A stretch of 8,778 nucleotides of DNA from Phycisphaerales bacterium. GTDB taxonomy: Bacteria > Planctomycetota > Phycisphaerae > Phycisphaerales > UBA1924. Below, one piece after another: positions 1 through 6,032 of this stretch. The DNA is taken from assembly GCA_025453375.1 (NCBI GenBank), contig JALOQT010000030.1, positions 1-8,778 on the forward strand, written 5' to 3'. Under the pieces are notes generated by a model, which saw only the letters and a program-made list of their open reading frames with translations, was not told where the DNA came from and ran no database searches. The position numbers were made by a program, and so were the translations under genes. The stretch's first letter is position 1, and each line of letters opens with the position of its first letter.

Positions 1-844
1 ATGCAGCGCTGGCGACGATCACAATCAGCGGACCCGTGGGCCACCCGCGAGCGGAACCGAGGCTCGAACCCGGAGAAGGCAGGATGGCACTGAGGGCCGT
101 GCCCAGCAACCCGGCGACCGCACCGATGACTCCAGCGATGAGCAGCACGTGGCCGTAGCGATCGCTCCAGAATCGCGCCGCCACCGCCGGGATGACCAGC
201 AACGCGACGACCATGACCACACCCACGGCCGGCAGTCCGATGACGGTGCAGATGCACACGAGCGCCATGAGCGCCAAATCCAGCCTTTTGACGGGCCACC
301 CCTGCCCGCTGGCAAAGCTGGCATCGAAACACAGCGCCTTGAACTCCTTGTGCAGCGCCAGTGCGAGCACCAGCACGATCGCGGCGCCCAACGTGATCAG
401 CGTCACGTCGGCCTGCACCATGCCCGCGGCTTTTCCGAAGATGAAACTCTGCAGGCCGGCGCGGCTGCCGACATCCGGGCGACTCTGGATGATGCCCAGC
501 AGCACCACGCCAAGGCCGAAAAAGCCACCGATGGCCAGGGCCGTCGCAGCATCCTCCTTGATGCGCGTGGTGGACTTGATCAGCGAGATGAACCAGACGG
601 ACACCGCCCCCATGACCAGCGCGCCGAGCAGCAACGCCGCCAGGTTGCGTTCACCGACGATCAGGAACGCGAAACACACACCGGGCAGCGCAGCGTGCGC
701 GACGGCATCACCCGCCAGCGCGCGACGGCGGAGCACAGCAATGGCACCGATGACGCCGCACGCCAGCCCGAGCACGCCGGCCCCGAGCAACACCAGGCGC
801 GTGTTGGCGTCCTGCAAGGTCAGCAATCGCAGCAGGTCAGTCAC
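1..844 (-). CDS. Metal (Mn/Zn-type) ABC transporter permease, C-terminus off the window
   Basis: Membrane permease of an ABC-3 family (ZnuB/MntB/TroC-like) uptake system; it forms the inner-membrane channel for a divalent metal delivered by the lipoprotein at 1623-2753. Reading leftward from a GTG at 844 gives 281 codons, still open at position 1. Hydrophobic stretches alternate with short loops, consistent with 7-8 TM helices. Family landmarks are the cytoplasmic coupling loop GDAVAHAALPG (about 45-55), FIFGKAAG (135-141), LLVIPAVAARF (215-225) and PTGPLIVIVAS (269-279), which normally starts the last helix. Relatives are 270-300 residues long, so probably only 10-30 residues are missing. 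The GTG overlaps the ATPase stop (GTGA, 841-844), indicating translational coupling as the third gene of the operon. The family is certain. The metal is inferred from the adjacent DtxR/MntR-like regulator. Confidence 0.93.
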   Translation of the reverse strand, partial: MTDLLRLLTLQDANTRLVLLGAGVLGLACGVIGAIAVLRRRALAGDAVAHAALPGVCFAFLIVGERNLAALLLGALVMGAVSVWFISLIKSTTRIKEDAATALAIGGFFGLGVVLLGIIQSRPDVGSRAGLQSFIFGKAAGMVQADVTLITLGAAIVLVLALALHKEFKALCFDASFASGQGWPVKRLDLALMALVCICTVIGLPAVGVVMVVALLVIPAVAARFWSDRYGHVLLIAGVIGAVAGLLGTALSAILPSPGSSLGSARGWPTGPLIVIVASAA

Positions 845-1626
845 GGACCGAGGCCCTCCCGGCGCATGGCGTCGATCGCTTCGTCGAGGATTGTCAGGCG
901 GCCGCCGTAAGTCCTCTGGATGTTCTCGCGTGTGAATGTGCTGATGACCGGGCCACTGGCGATGCGGCGCATGTTCAGCAGGACGACCTCGTCGAAGTAC
1001 TCACTGACGGTCTGCAGATCGTGATGCACCGCGATGACCGTCGCCCCGCTGGCACGAATGGCTCGCAGGACTTCGACGATCGCTCGCTCCGTCGCGGCGT
1101 CAACGCCTGCAAACGGTTCGTCCATGAAGTACAACGTCGCCTCCTGTGCCAGCGCCCGCGCGAGGAAGACGCGCTGCTGCTGGCCGCCGGAAAGCTGGCT
1201 GATCTGGCGTGAGGCATAGTCCGCCATGCCGACGCGGTCGAGCGCTTCGAGGGCTTGCTGTCGATCGGCGCGGCCGGGGCGTCGAAACCAGCCGAGCCGG
1301 CCATAGCGCCCCATCAGCACCACGCCCAGCGCATCGATCGGGAAGTCCCAATCGACCTGTTCACGCTGAGGCACATAGCCGACTCGTGTGCGATGCTCAT
1401 GCAGATCGCCGCCGAGCAGTTTGACATAGCCGCTGGCCAGCGGCACAAGCCCGAGGGCGGCCTTGATGAGTGTGCTTTTGCCCGCGCCATTGGGCCCGAC
1501 GATGGCGATGAGCTTGGACGCCGGCAGGCACACATCAATGTCCCACAGCACAGGCTTGCGGCCGTAAGCGACGGTGACATCGTGAAACTCCACCGCGATG
1601 GCATGCTCGGGGATCGTCGTACTCAT
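841..1626 (-). CDS. Metal ABC transporter ATP-binding protein (ZnuC/MntB-type)
   Basis: ATPase that powers the metal uptake system; 261 residues, the usual length for this family. All nucleotide-binding motifs are intact: Walker A GPNGAGKST (44-52), Q-loop Gln in GYVPQ (83-87), signature LSGGQQQR (145-152), Walker B LYFMDEP (165-171) with catalytic Glu170, D-loop around GVD (174-176), and the switch His in VHHDL (200-204). The segment QREQVDWDFPI after the Q-loop is characteristic of Mn/Zn/Fe importer ATPases, where R-x-x-VDWxFP is common. The ATG at 1626 overlaps the stop of the binding-protein gene (ATGA, 1623-1626), and the stop overlaps the permease GTG. Order is therefore binding protein, ATPase, permease in one transcript. 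Metal specificity cannot be read from the ATPase itself. Confidence 0.96.
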   Translation of the reverse strand: MSTTIPEHAIAVEFHDVTVAYGRKPVLWDIDVCLPASKLIAIVGPNGAGKSTLIKAALGLVPLASGYVKLLGGDLHEHRTRVGYVPQREQVDWDFPIDALGVVLMGRYGRLGWFRRPGRADRQQALEALDRVGMADYASRQISQLSGGQQQRVFLARALAQEATLYFMDEPFAGVDAATERAIVEVLRAIRASGATVIAVHHDLQTVSEYFDEVVLLNMRRIASGPVISTFTRENIQRTYGGRLTILDEAIDAMRREGLGP

Positions 1627-2753
1627 CGGCCGCTGGCTCCTGGGCTCGCTGCAGCATCACTGGCGCGTGCCTGCATGAACTCGGCGATCGCCGCCGGGCG
1701 CTGCGCTGGCACCTGGCCGCCAAGGGCTCGTGTGACGGCTTCGATGTTGTGCAACATCATGCCGACGTACGTCGCCTCGGGCGTGCCGCGCTCGCCCAGG
1801 GCATCGCTGAAGAGCTCGCCACCGATGCGAACCTCGTGCCCGCGTGCTCGGCAACCCTCGACGAGTGCCTCGATCGTCTTGCGGGGAACACTGCTCTCGA
1901 CGAATACTGCGGGAATCCTGCGCGATACGAGCAGGTCCACCAGCGCGTTGATATCCCGCAGGCTGGCCTCACTGTCCGTGCTGATCCCTTGAATCGCCAG
2001 CACTTCCAGGCCATGCGCACGGCCGAAGTAACTGAACGCATCGTGCGCCGAGACCAGCACGCGTCGATCGCCCGGGATCGTGCCAAGCGTCGCACGGGCA
2101 AACGCATGCAACTCCGTCAGGACACGACCATACTGCTCCGCGGCCGCGCCAAACTGCGGTGCCGACTGCGGATCCCGCTCGCTCAGCGCCACGCCGATAC
2201 GCTGCACCACCTGACTCCACATCGCTACATCGAACCAGACGTGCGGATCAAACTGCTTGCTCCCGCCCGAAGGCGCTGCACCCGCTTCAGCGAGCGAGAT
2301 CAACTTGCCCGAAGGCACGAGCGTGTCGGTCACCTGCACGACAGCCTTCGTGCCAGCCAGACGTTCGAGCGTGTCATTGATGCGGCCCTCAAGATGCAGG
2401 CCGTTGTACAGAATGACATCCGCCTCGCTGAGCGTCCGAACATCCGCCGGCGTGGCCTTGTAGATATGCGGATCAACACCGGGGCCCATCAACGCCGTGA
2501 CAGCCGCACGCTCGCCCGCGATGATGCGAGCGGCATCGGCAATCATGCCGGTCGTCGCGACGACGCGAAGCTGGCCGGGTCGCGCATCCGTGGCACCGCC
2601 ACCCTTGGTCGCGCTGCTCCGCGTGCCTGCACGATCACACCCGCCCACCACTATGGCGACCACCGACATGCACAGCACAATGCTGAGGCACATCACCGAC
2701 CACCCGTCACGACTGATGCTCACCTGGATTCGCCCGCTCATCACCATCTCCAT
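1623..2753 (-). CDS. Metal ABC transporter substrate-binding lipoprotein (TroA/ZnuA/PsaA cluster A-I)
   Basis: Captures a divalent metal outside the inner membrane and hands it to the permease. From ATG 2753 it has 376 residues. A hydrophobic segment (about 18-38) ends in VVGGC, a lipobox-like site with Cys39 as probable lipidation site. Ligand positions expected for the family are His96 (DPHIY), His171 (FDPHVWFD), His237 (VSAHDAFSYFG) and Asp317 (GGELFSDALG). The His/His/His/Asp set resembles TroA/ZnuA; PsaA-type Mn binders carry Glu at the third position. GISTDSEASL and FVESSVPRKTIE are family motifs. Alternative starts lie at 2747 and 2741. ATG 2753 is preceded by GGTGAG with about 7 bases spacing, and 2741 by GGAG. 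The frame stays open upstream to 3371, but that part is antisense to the repressor and is not protein-like. First gene of the operon; Mn is favoured by the neighbouring regulator. Confidence 0.93.
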   Translation of the reverse strand: MEMVMSGRIQVSISRDGWSVMCLSIVLCMSVVAIVVGGCDRAGTRSSATKGGGATDARPGQLRVVATTGMIADAARIIAGERAAVTALMGPGVDPHIYKATPADVRTLSEADVILYNGLHLEGRINDTLERLAGTKAVVQVTDTLVPSGKLISLAEAGAAPSGGSKQFDPHVWFDVAMWSQVVQRIGVALSERDPQSAPQFGAAAEQYGRVLTELHAFARATLGTIPGDRRVLVSAHDAFSYFGRAHGLEVLAIQGISTDSEASLRDINALVDLLVSRRIPAVFVESSVPRKTIEALVEGCRARGHEVRIGGELFSDALGERGTPEATYVGMMLHNIEAVTRALGGQVPAQRPAAIAEFMQARASDAAASPGASGR

Positions 2754-2819
2754 GTTGAAACTCACCGCTGCTCCACAGGCGACGCCCTGGCCTGGGCCAT
2801 GCCTGCAGCAGCGAAAGAC

Positions 2820-2853
2820 TACCGATGTATCATCGGCACGAGAGTTTGACAAA
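2820..2853 (-). promoter_or_regulatory. Putative promoter of the metal-uptake operon
   Basis: On the minus strand, TTGTCA (plus coordinates 2847-2852) is a 5/6 match to the -35 consensus. It is followed after 17 bases by TACATC (2824-2829), a weak -10. Transcription would begin near 2817, leaving a leader of about 64 bases before the ATG at 2753. The -35 lies inside the 2843-2860 inverted repeat and the -10 inside the 2822-2836 repeat, which fits repression. This is an assignment by eye; the -10 is poor and other spacings are possible. Confidence 0.4.
2822..2836. promoter_or_regulatory. Perfect 6+6 inverted repeat (candidate second operator)
   Basis: CCGATG and CATCGG separated by TAT form a perfect dyad. 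It overlaps the proposed -10 of the leftward metal-transport promoter. Its centre is about 22 bases, roughly two helical turns, from the centre of the 2843-2860 dyad. Two repressor dimers on the same face of the DNA would fit this spacing. It does not share the sequence of the other dyad, so it may be a different protein's site, an mRNA hairpin in neither leader, or chance. Confidence 0.4.
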
Positions 2854-2860
2854 TCAAACT
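2843..2860. promoter_or_regulatory. Perfect 7+7 inverted repeat, candidate DtxR/MntR operator
   Basis: AGTTTGA-caaa-TCAAACT is a perfect 18-base dyad in the gap between the divergent repressor and transporter genes. It is AT-rich in an otherwise GC-rich region. The size and symmetry suit DtxR-family repressors, which bind palindromes of about 18-22 bases as dimers. It contains TTGACA for the rightward promoter and TTGTCA for the leftward one, so one bound repressor could shut both. That the MntR-like protein binds here is inferred from position and symmetry; I do not recognise the exact sequence as a published box. Confidence 0.6.
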
Positions 2861-2875
2861 TTCCGTCGCTATCCT
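2846..2875 (+). promoter_or_regulatory. Putative promoter of the DtxR/MntR-family repressor
   Basis: TTGACA (2846-2851) is a perfect -35 match. TATCCT (2870-2875), 18 bases further on, is a 4/6 match to the -10. Transcription would start around 2882, giving a short leader of about 25 bases before the TTG start. The -35 lies within the 2843-2860 dyad, so autoregulation is likely if the repressor binds there. Confidence 0.5.
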
Positions 2876-2893
2876 TCGAACTCTTCCCAGCAC

Positions 2894-2898
2894 GAGGG
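2894..2898 (+). promoter_or_regulatory. Ribosome binding site fixing the TTG start of the repressor
   Basis: GAGGG sits 8 bases before TTG 2907. The frame upstream of that TTG closes at a TGA (2847-2849) with no ATG or GTG between, so the TTG is the only sensible start. The nearby ATG at 2899 is in another frame. Confidence 0.6.
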
Positions 2899-2906
2899 AT
2901 GCCCAG

Positions 2907-3734
2907 TTGCCCACCGAAACCGTCGAAAACTACATCAAGGCGATCTACATCCTCGCTGGCGAGAGCCCGACGCGGGAGGCGGCCATGTCCCGCGTTGCCC
3001 AGGCCGTGGGCGTGACGACTGGCACCGCCACCTCGATGGTCAAGCGACTGGCACACGCGAAACTCGCCAAATACGAGCGGTTCGGCGGCGTGCGGCTGAC
3101 GGCGGCCGGCTCGCGCGCGGCGCTGGACATCCTCCGTCGCCATCGGCTCGTCGAAACATTCCTCGTCCGCACGCTGAAGCTTGACTGGTCGGTCGTGCAC
3201 GACGAAGCCGAGCGGCTTGAGCACGCCATCAGCCCGCTGGTGCTTGATGCACTCGATCGCCACCTCGGCCACCCCACCACCGACCCGCATGGTGACCCGA
3301 TCCCGCGGGCCGATGGCCTCATCGCCGAGCCCGATCTGCGACCGCTGCACGCCTGCCCCGTCGGCACGCACGCGCGGCTTGCCCGCACGCTCGACCAGCG
3401 CCAGGAAGCACTGCGATTCCTCCGCGAAGCGGGCCTGGAGATCGATTCACATCTGACGATCCGCGCCGTCGAGCCGGGTGCCGAGACGATGACACTGGGC
3501 AACAGCGCTGGCCGCGTGGTCGTCATCAGTCTGCATGCCGCGCGGTCGATCCTGGTGCACGTCGGTGCAAGTGACGGACACTCGAGCAGGTCGGCATCGA
3601 CGACGGGCTTGCCATCGCCAGACCCGCGCACCGGTCGCACCCCTCGGCGGCGTGGCCGCCTTGGTGCGAATCCGCAGCGCTCGCCCGTCAATGCCGATAA
3701 AAACCGCTCGAAGCGTCGCCCACGCGATGCGTAG
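2907..3734 (+). CDS. DtxR/MntR-family metal-dependent transcriptional repressor
   Basis: Metal-sensing repressor, probably controlling the divergent uptake operon and itself. From TTG 2907 it has 275 residues. A winged HTH occupies about 5-70 (recognition helix near TTGTATSMVKRL, 37-48). The dimerisation/metal-binding domain covers about 72-135 and a C-terminal SH3/FeoA-like domain about 150-218. By comparison with Corynebacterium DtxR, His79, Glu83, His98, Glu105 and His106 are kept. The DtxR Cys102 position is Glu102, as in Mn-specific MntR, while the N-terminal ligand position (Met10 in DtxR, Asp8 in MntR) is Asn8. DtxR proteins are usually 220-230 residues; here a Ser/Pro/Arg-rich tail of about 55 residues follows the SH3 domain. 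Its end overlaps the convergent pyruvate kinase gene by 47 bases. The family is certain. Mn(II) as co-repressor is inferred from Glu102 and the neighbours. Confidence 0.92.
   Translation: MPTETVENYIKAIYILAGESPTREAAMSRVAQAVGVTTGTATSMVKRLAHAKLAKYERFGGVRLTAAGSRAALDILRRHRLVETFLVRTLKLDWSVVHDEAERLEHAISPLVLDALDRHLGHPTTDPHGDPIPRADGLIAEPDLRPLHACPVGTHARLARTLDQRQEALRFLREAGLEIDSHLTIRAVEPGAETMTLGNSAGRVVVISLHAARSILVHVGASDGHSSRSASTTGLPSPDPRTGRTPRRRGRLGANPQRSPVNADKNRSKRRPRDA
3636..3668. terminator. Nested strong hairpin, possible terminator of pyruvate kinase transcript
   Basis: Inner arms GGCGGC (3646-3651) and GCCGCC (3655-3660) enclose GTG. Outer arms CGCACC (3636-3641) and GGTGCG (3663-3668) extend the stem across a 4/2 internal loop. 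On the minus strand the hairpin begins 20 bases past the pyruvate kinase stop. No U-tract follows in either direction, so it is not a canonical intrinsic terminator. It also lies inside the coding tail of the repressor gene. Confidence 0.3.
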
Positions 3735-5232
3735 CCAGCGTGTTGGCCGCCCCCTGCACGCCCTGCGGCTGGCCAGCCAGCAGCACGACCGGCTCACCCG
3801 GCCCGGCCCTCCCGCGCCGAATCAGTTCATCATCAATCGCGCGATTCCACACCGCCAGTGCGGACGAGGCGCCACTGCTGACCGGCACCTCCATGCGCAG
3901 GGCCGTCACGCCGCGCAGCAGCGCCATGCGCCGCGTCTCCCGCACGCTTGATGAGCAGGCGATGATCGGCCGCGGCAGGCCCGTCTGGCTGAGATATCTC
4001 GCCGCCCCGCCGCGCTGGCTCCAGCACACGAGCATCGATGCGTTGAAGTCCTTCGCCACATACCACGCGCCGTGTGCCAGCGCTGCCGTGCGATAGCCAG
4101 TCTGAATCACCCGCCCCGGCGGCGTCGGGCTTTGCTCACGCTCACTGCGAACAGACGCCTCTGCATGCTCAATGATCCGGCGCATCGTCTCGACCGTCAC
4201 CACCGGCCACTGCCCGCTGGCCGTCTCGGCGCTGAGCATCACGGCATCCGCCCCTTGAATCACCGCGGTCGCCACGTCGCCCGCCTCGGCGCGCGTGGGC
4301 ACGGGGCTGGTGATCATGCTCTCGAGCATCTGCGTCGCGACGATGCACGGCTTGCCCCACGAATCTGCCGTCTTGATGATTTGTCGCTGCGCTACAGGCA
4401 CGGTCGCGATATCCATCTCGACGCCGAGGTCGCCTCGCGCCACCATCAACCCGTCGCTCGCTTCGCAGATCGCTTCGAGGTTTGTCAGCGCCTGGGGCTT
4501 CTCGATCTTGGCAATCACCGGGATCGCCGCCGCCACGCCGCCGCCCTCACCATCGACGCTGCACATGCCCGCCAACGCGGCTTTGAGCGTCCGCACCTCC
4601 TCAGCCGTGCGGACGAACGACAGCGCGAGGTAGTCAATCCCGTGCTTGACGGCCCACTCGACACAGGCCCAGTCGCGTTCGCCCATCGCCGGCAGGCTGA
4701 CCTCGCTCTGCGGCAGGTTGATGCCCTTGCCGCTGGTGATCAACCCGCCGGTGGTGATCCGCACGCGCAGGGTGTGCGGGCCATCGGCCTCAAGACTCTC
4801 AACGGCCAGCCCGCGAATGGCACCGTCGTTGATCAGCACCTTCTGGCCGGGGCGAACATCTGTCGCGATGCGTGTGTGCGTGCAGCCGAAGCGGTGCGGC
4901 GTGTTGGCCGTCGCGGGCGTCGCCAGTGCAAGCTCCGGATCGATGACGATGTCCTCACCAGCCGCGACGGTGATGCCCTCGGGGCTGACTTTGCCGATGC
5001 GGATCTTCGGCCCGGGCAAATCACCCAGCACCGCGATCGGCAGGCCCCGCTCCTCGGCCACGTCGCGAATCGTCTGCAGGCGACGAGCATGGTCGTCCAT
5101 CGTGCCGTGGCTGAAGTTCAGCCGGAAGCATGCGACACCGGCATCGATGAGTTTGCCGACGATCTCCGGCTTGTCGGACGCCGGTCCGATGGTCGCGAGG
5201 ATTTTGGCAAGCGTTGGTCGCGGTGAGGCCAT
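3688..5232 (-). CDS. pyk: Pyruvate kinase, predicted K+-independent type
   Basis: Cytosolic glycolytic enzyme: phosphoenolpyruvate + ADP to pyruvate + ATP. From ATG 5232 it is 514 residues. The N-terminus TLAKILATIGPAS (7-19) matches the family start. Visible landmarks are substrate/cation residues in FRLNFSHG (36-43), the B-domain lid from about 80 to 180, catalytic Lys242 with metal ligand Glu244 in AKIEKP, Asp268 in ARGDLGVE, and the ATQMLESM and SAETASGQWP helices. The C-terminal regulatory domain follows (about 370-514). The motif GDLPGPKIRIG (70-80) has Lys at the position of Glu117 in rabbit muscle enzyme, with Leu before it in place of Thr; this combination is known in K+-independent enzymes. 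An in-frame GTG at 5286 overlaps the upstream stop (GTGA) and would add 18 residues (532 total). I prefer 5232 because the family starts there. Likely co-transcribed with the gene at 5283-5864. Confidence 0.95.
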   Translation of the reverse strand: MASPRPTLAKILATIGPASDKPEIVGKLIDAGVACFRLNFSHGTMDDHARRLQTIRDVAEERGLPIAVLGDLPGPKIRIGKVSPEGITVAAGEDIVIDPELALATPATANTPHRFGCTHTRIATDVRPGQKVLINDGAIRGLAVESLEADGPHTLRVRITTGGLITSGKGINLPQSEVSLPAMGERDWACVEWAVKHGIDYLALSFVRTAEEVRTLKAALAGMCSVDGEGGGVAAAIPVIAKIEKPQALTNLEAICEASDGLMVARGDLGVEMDIATVPVAQRQIIKTADSWGKPCIVATQMLESMITSPVPTRAEAGDVATAVIQGADAVMLSAETASGQWPVVTVETMRRIIEHAEASVRSEREQSPTPPGRVIQTGYRTAALAHGAWYVAKDFNASMLVCWSQRGGAARYLSQTGLPRPIIACSSSVRETRRMALLRGVTALRMEVPVSSGASSALAVWNRAIDDELIRRGRAGPGEPVVLLAGQPQGVQGAANTLATHRVGDASSGFYRH

Positions 5233-5282
5233 GGGCCAAGCGTAGCGATGCGCGTGCACGCGGCCCGCACTTCGCACATGCC

Positions 5283-5864
5283 TCACGCTTGCGGTGGTGG
5301 CGTGACGCCCAGCAACGCCTTGACTTTGTCGGCCGTCTCATGGCTGCTGACCGCGACGGTCAGGCGGCTCTTCTTGATCGCGCCGATCCACCCGAAGATG
5401 CCGCCGACGATCGCCAGCGGCAGATACCAGTAGTACGTCGTCTGCCACAGCCACGTCGCGCCCGGGAACATCGCGGCCAGCACGCTCTCAGTCAGCTCCA
5501 CGCCCGGCCAGACGCTCAGCACCAGCACGATGCCAAAGCCCCAGGGCCACACGGGCTTGAGGCGACGGGCAAACACCAGCCGCGTGCCCGTGCCCGCCGG
5601 CTGCGCCATGCCCACCAGCACACCTTCAAAGGGCGTCCCAAATGCATCAGCAACGAACAACTCGCCCGAGCCCGGCTTGCACGCCGCGAACCCTGCAAGT
5701 TTGCCGCGACGCGCCGCGGCGTCCAACTTCGCCACGATCGCCTCGGCCGACAGCGCCACTTCACACGAGTCCGGCAAGGCCATGACCTGCGCCATCGCCT
5801 CGGCCTTGGTCAGGCTCGGCTCGGCGGCGGGAGGCGTCGTTGGCTCGGGCATCGCTCTGAGCAT
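5283..5864 (-). CDS. Two-TM membrane protein of unknown function
   Basis: I do not recognise this family. It has 193 residues from ATG 5864; a second ATG at 5852 would remove four. The first 17 residues are Pro/Ala/Glu-rich. A soluble domain follows (about 18-100), with a predicted helix SAEAIVAKLDAAARRGKLAGF. Two hydrophobic segments lie at about 104-120 (VWPWGFGIVLVLSVWP) and 144-163 (YYWYLPLAIVGGIFGWIGAI), the second closed by KK. A short amphipathic C-terminal tail contains SSHETADKVKALLGV. The two TM segments are separated by about 24 residues, suggesting a hairpin with both ends on the same side, probably cytoplasmic given the basic flanks. It is directly upstream of pyruvate kinase on the same strand and probably in the same transcript; this does not identify its role. 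Coding character is supported by sensible composition and domain layout, not by homology. Confidence 0.75.
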   Translation of the reverse strand: MLRAMPEPTTPPAAEPSLTKAEAMAQVMALPDSCEVALSAEAIVAKLDAAARRGKLAGFAACKPGSGELFVADAFGTPFEGVLVGMAQPAGTGTRLVFARRLKPVWPWGFGIVLVLSVWPGVELTESVLAAMFPGATWLWQTTYYWYLPLAIVGGIFGWIGAIKKSRLTVAVSSHETADKVKALLGVTPPPQA

Positions 5865-6032
5865 ATCGGCTCGCGTTCGGGATTGGCCCGAACGATCGCT
5901 TCTTCACAGTGTCGCGTGCGACGCCTGATAACCACTGCGGACGGCACAAACCCGCGCCGCACCCTGTGAGTTGAGGTGGGCCACCTGTCGATTGCTCGCA
6001 CCACGCTCAACCGGCGGCACACTTGTCCTCGC
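5865..6032. other. Divergent intergenic region with three inverted repeats
   Basis: This gap separates the leftward two-TM protein gene from the rightward small TM-protein gene. It holds the perfect dyad 5874-5894, a smaller perfect dyad GTCGC-gt-GCGAC at 5911-5922, and AGGTGG-g-CCACCT at 5974-5986. The last lies across the alternative GTG start at 5976. I found no convincing -35/-10 pair on either strand. If the rightward gene starts at 5976, the gap shrinks to 111 bases. Confidence 0.4.
5874..5894. promoter_or_regulatory. Perfect 8+8 inverted repeat just upstream of the membrane-protein gene
   Basis: CGTTCGGG and CCCGAACG enclose the five bases ATTGG. The repeat ends 9 bases before ATG 5864 on the minus strand. 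As RNA it would form a stable hairpin over the ribosome-binding region, and no other Shine-Dalgarno sequence is visible there. As DNA it could be an operator between the divergent genes. Which of these applies cannot be decided from the sequence. Confidence 0.45.

Noticed and set aside
149..935. Two long rightward open frames of over 240 codons
   Set aside because: They are antisense shadows of the metal permease gene. The products are rich in His/Arg/Gln or Ser/Thr/Pro with no domain, whereas the minus strand gives a clear ABC-3 permease.
1749..2849. 366-codon rightward frame opposite the binding-protein gene
   Set aside because: Its Arg/His/Ala-rich composition without motifs is typical of high-GC antisense frames, and the minus strand carries the conserved protein.
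2899..2906. ATG at 2899 as start of the repressor
   Set aside because: It is out of frame with the DtxR-like protein; the in-frame TTG at 2907 has GAGGG at suitable spacing.
2754..3371. Upstream extension of the binding-protein frame to 582 residues
   Set aside because: The extension is fully antisense to the repressor gene, has no family match and would bury the lipoprotein signal sequence in mid-protein.
4072..5226. 384-codon rightward frame opposite pyruvate kinase
   Set aside because: It is a shadow of a highly conserved enzyme gene, with Arg/His/Asp-rich composition and no recognisable domain.
5865..5975. Sigma70-like promoters for the two divergent genes
   Set aside because: I could not find a -35/-10 pair with proper spacing on either strand, so none is listed.
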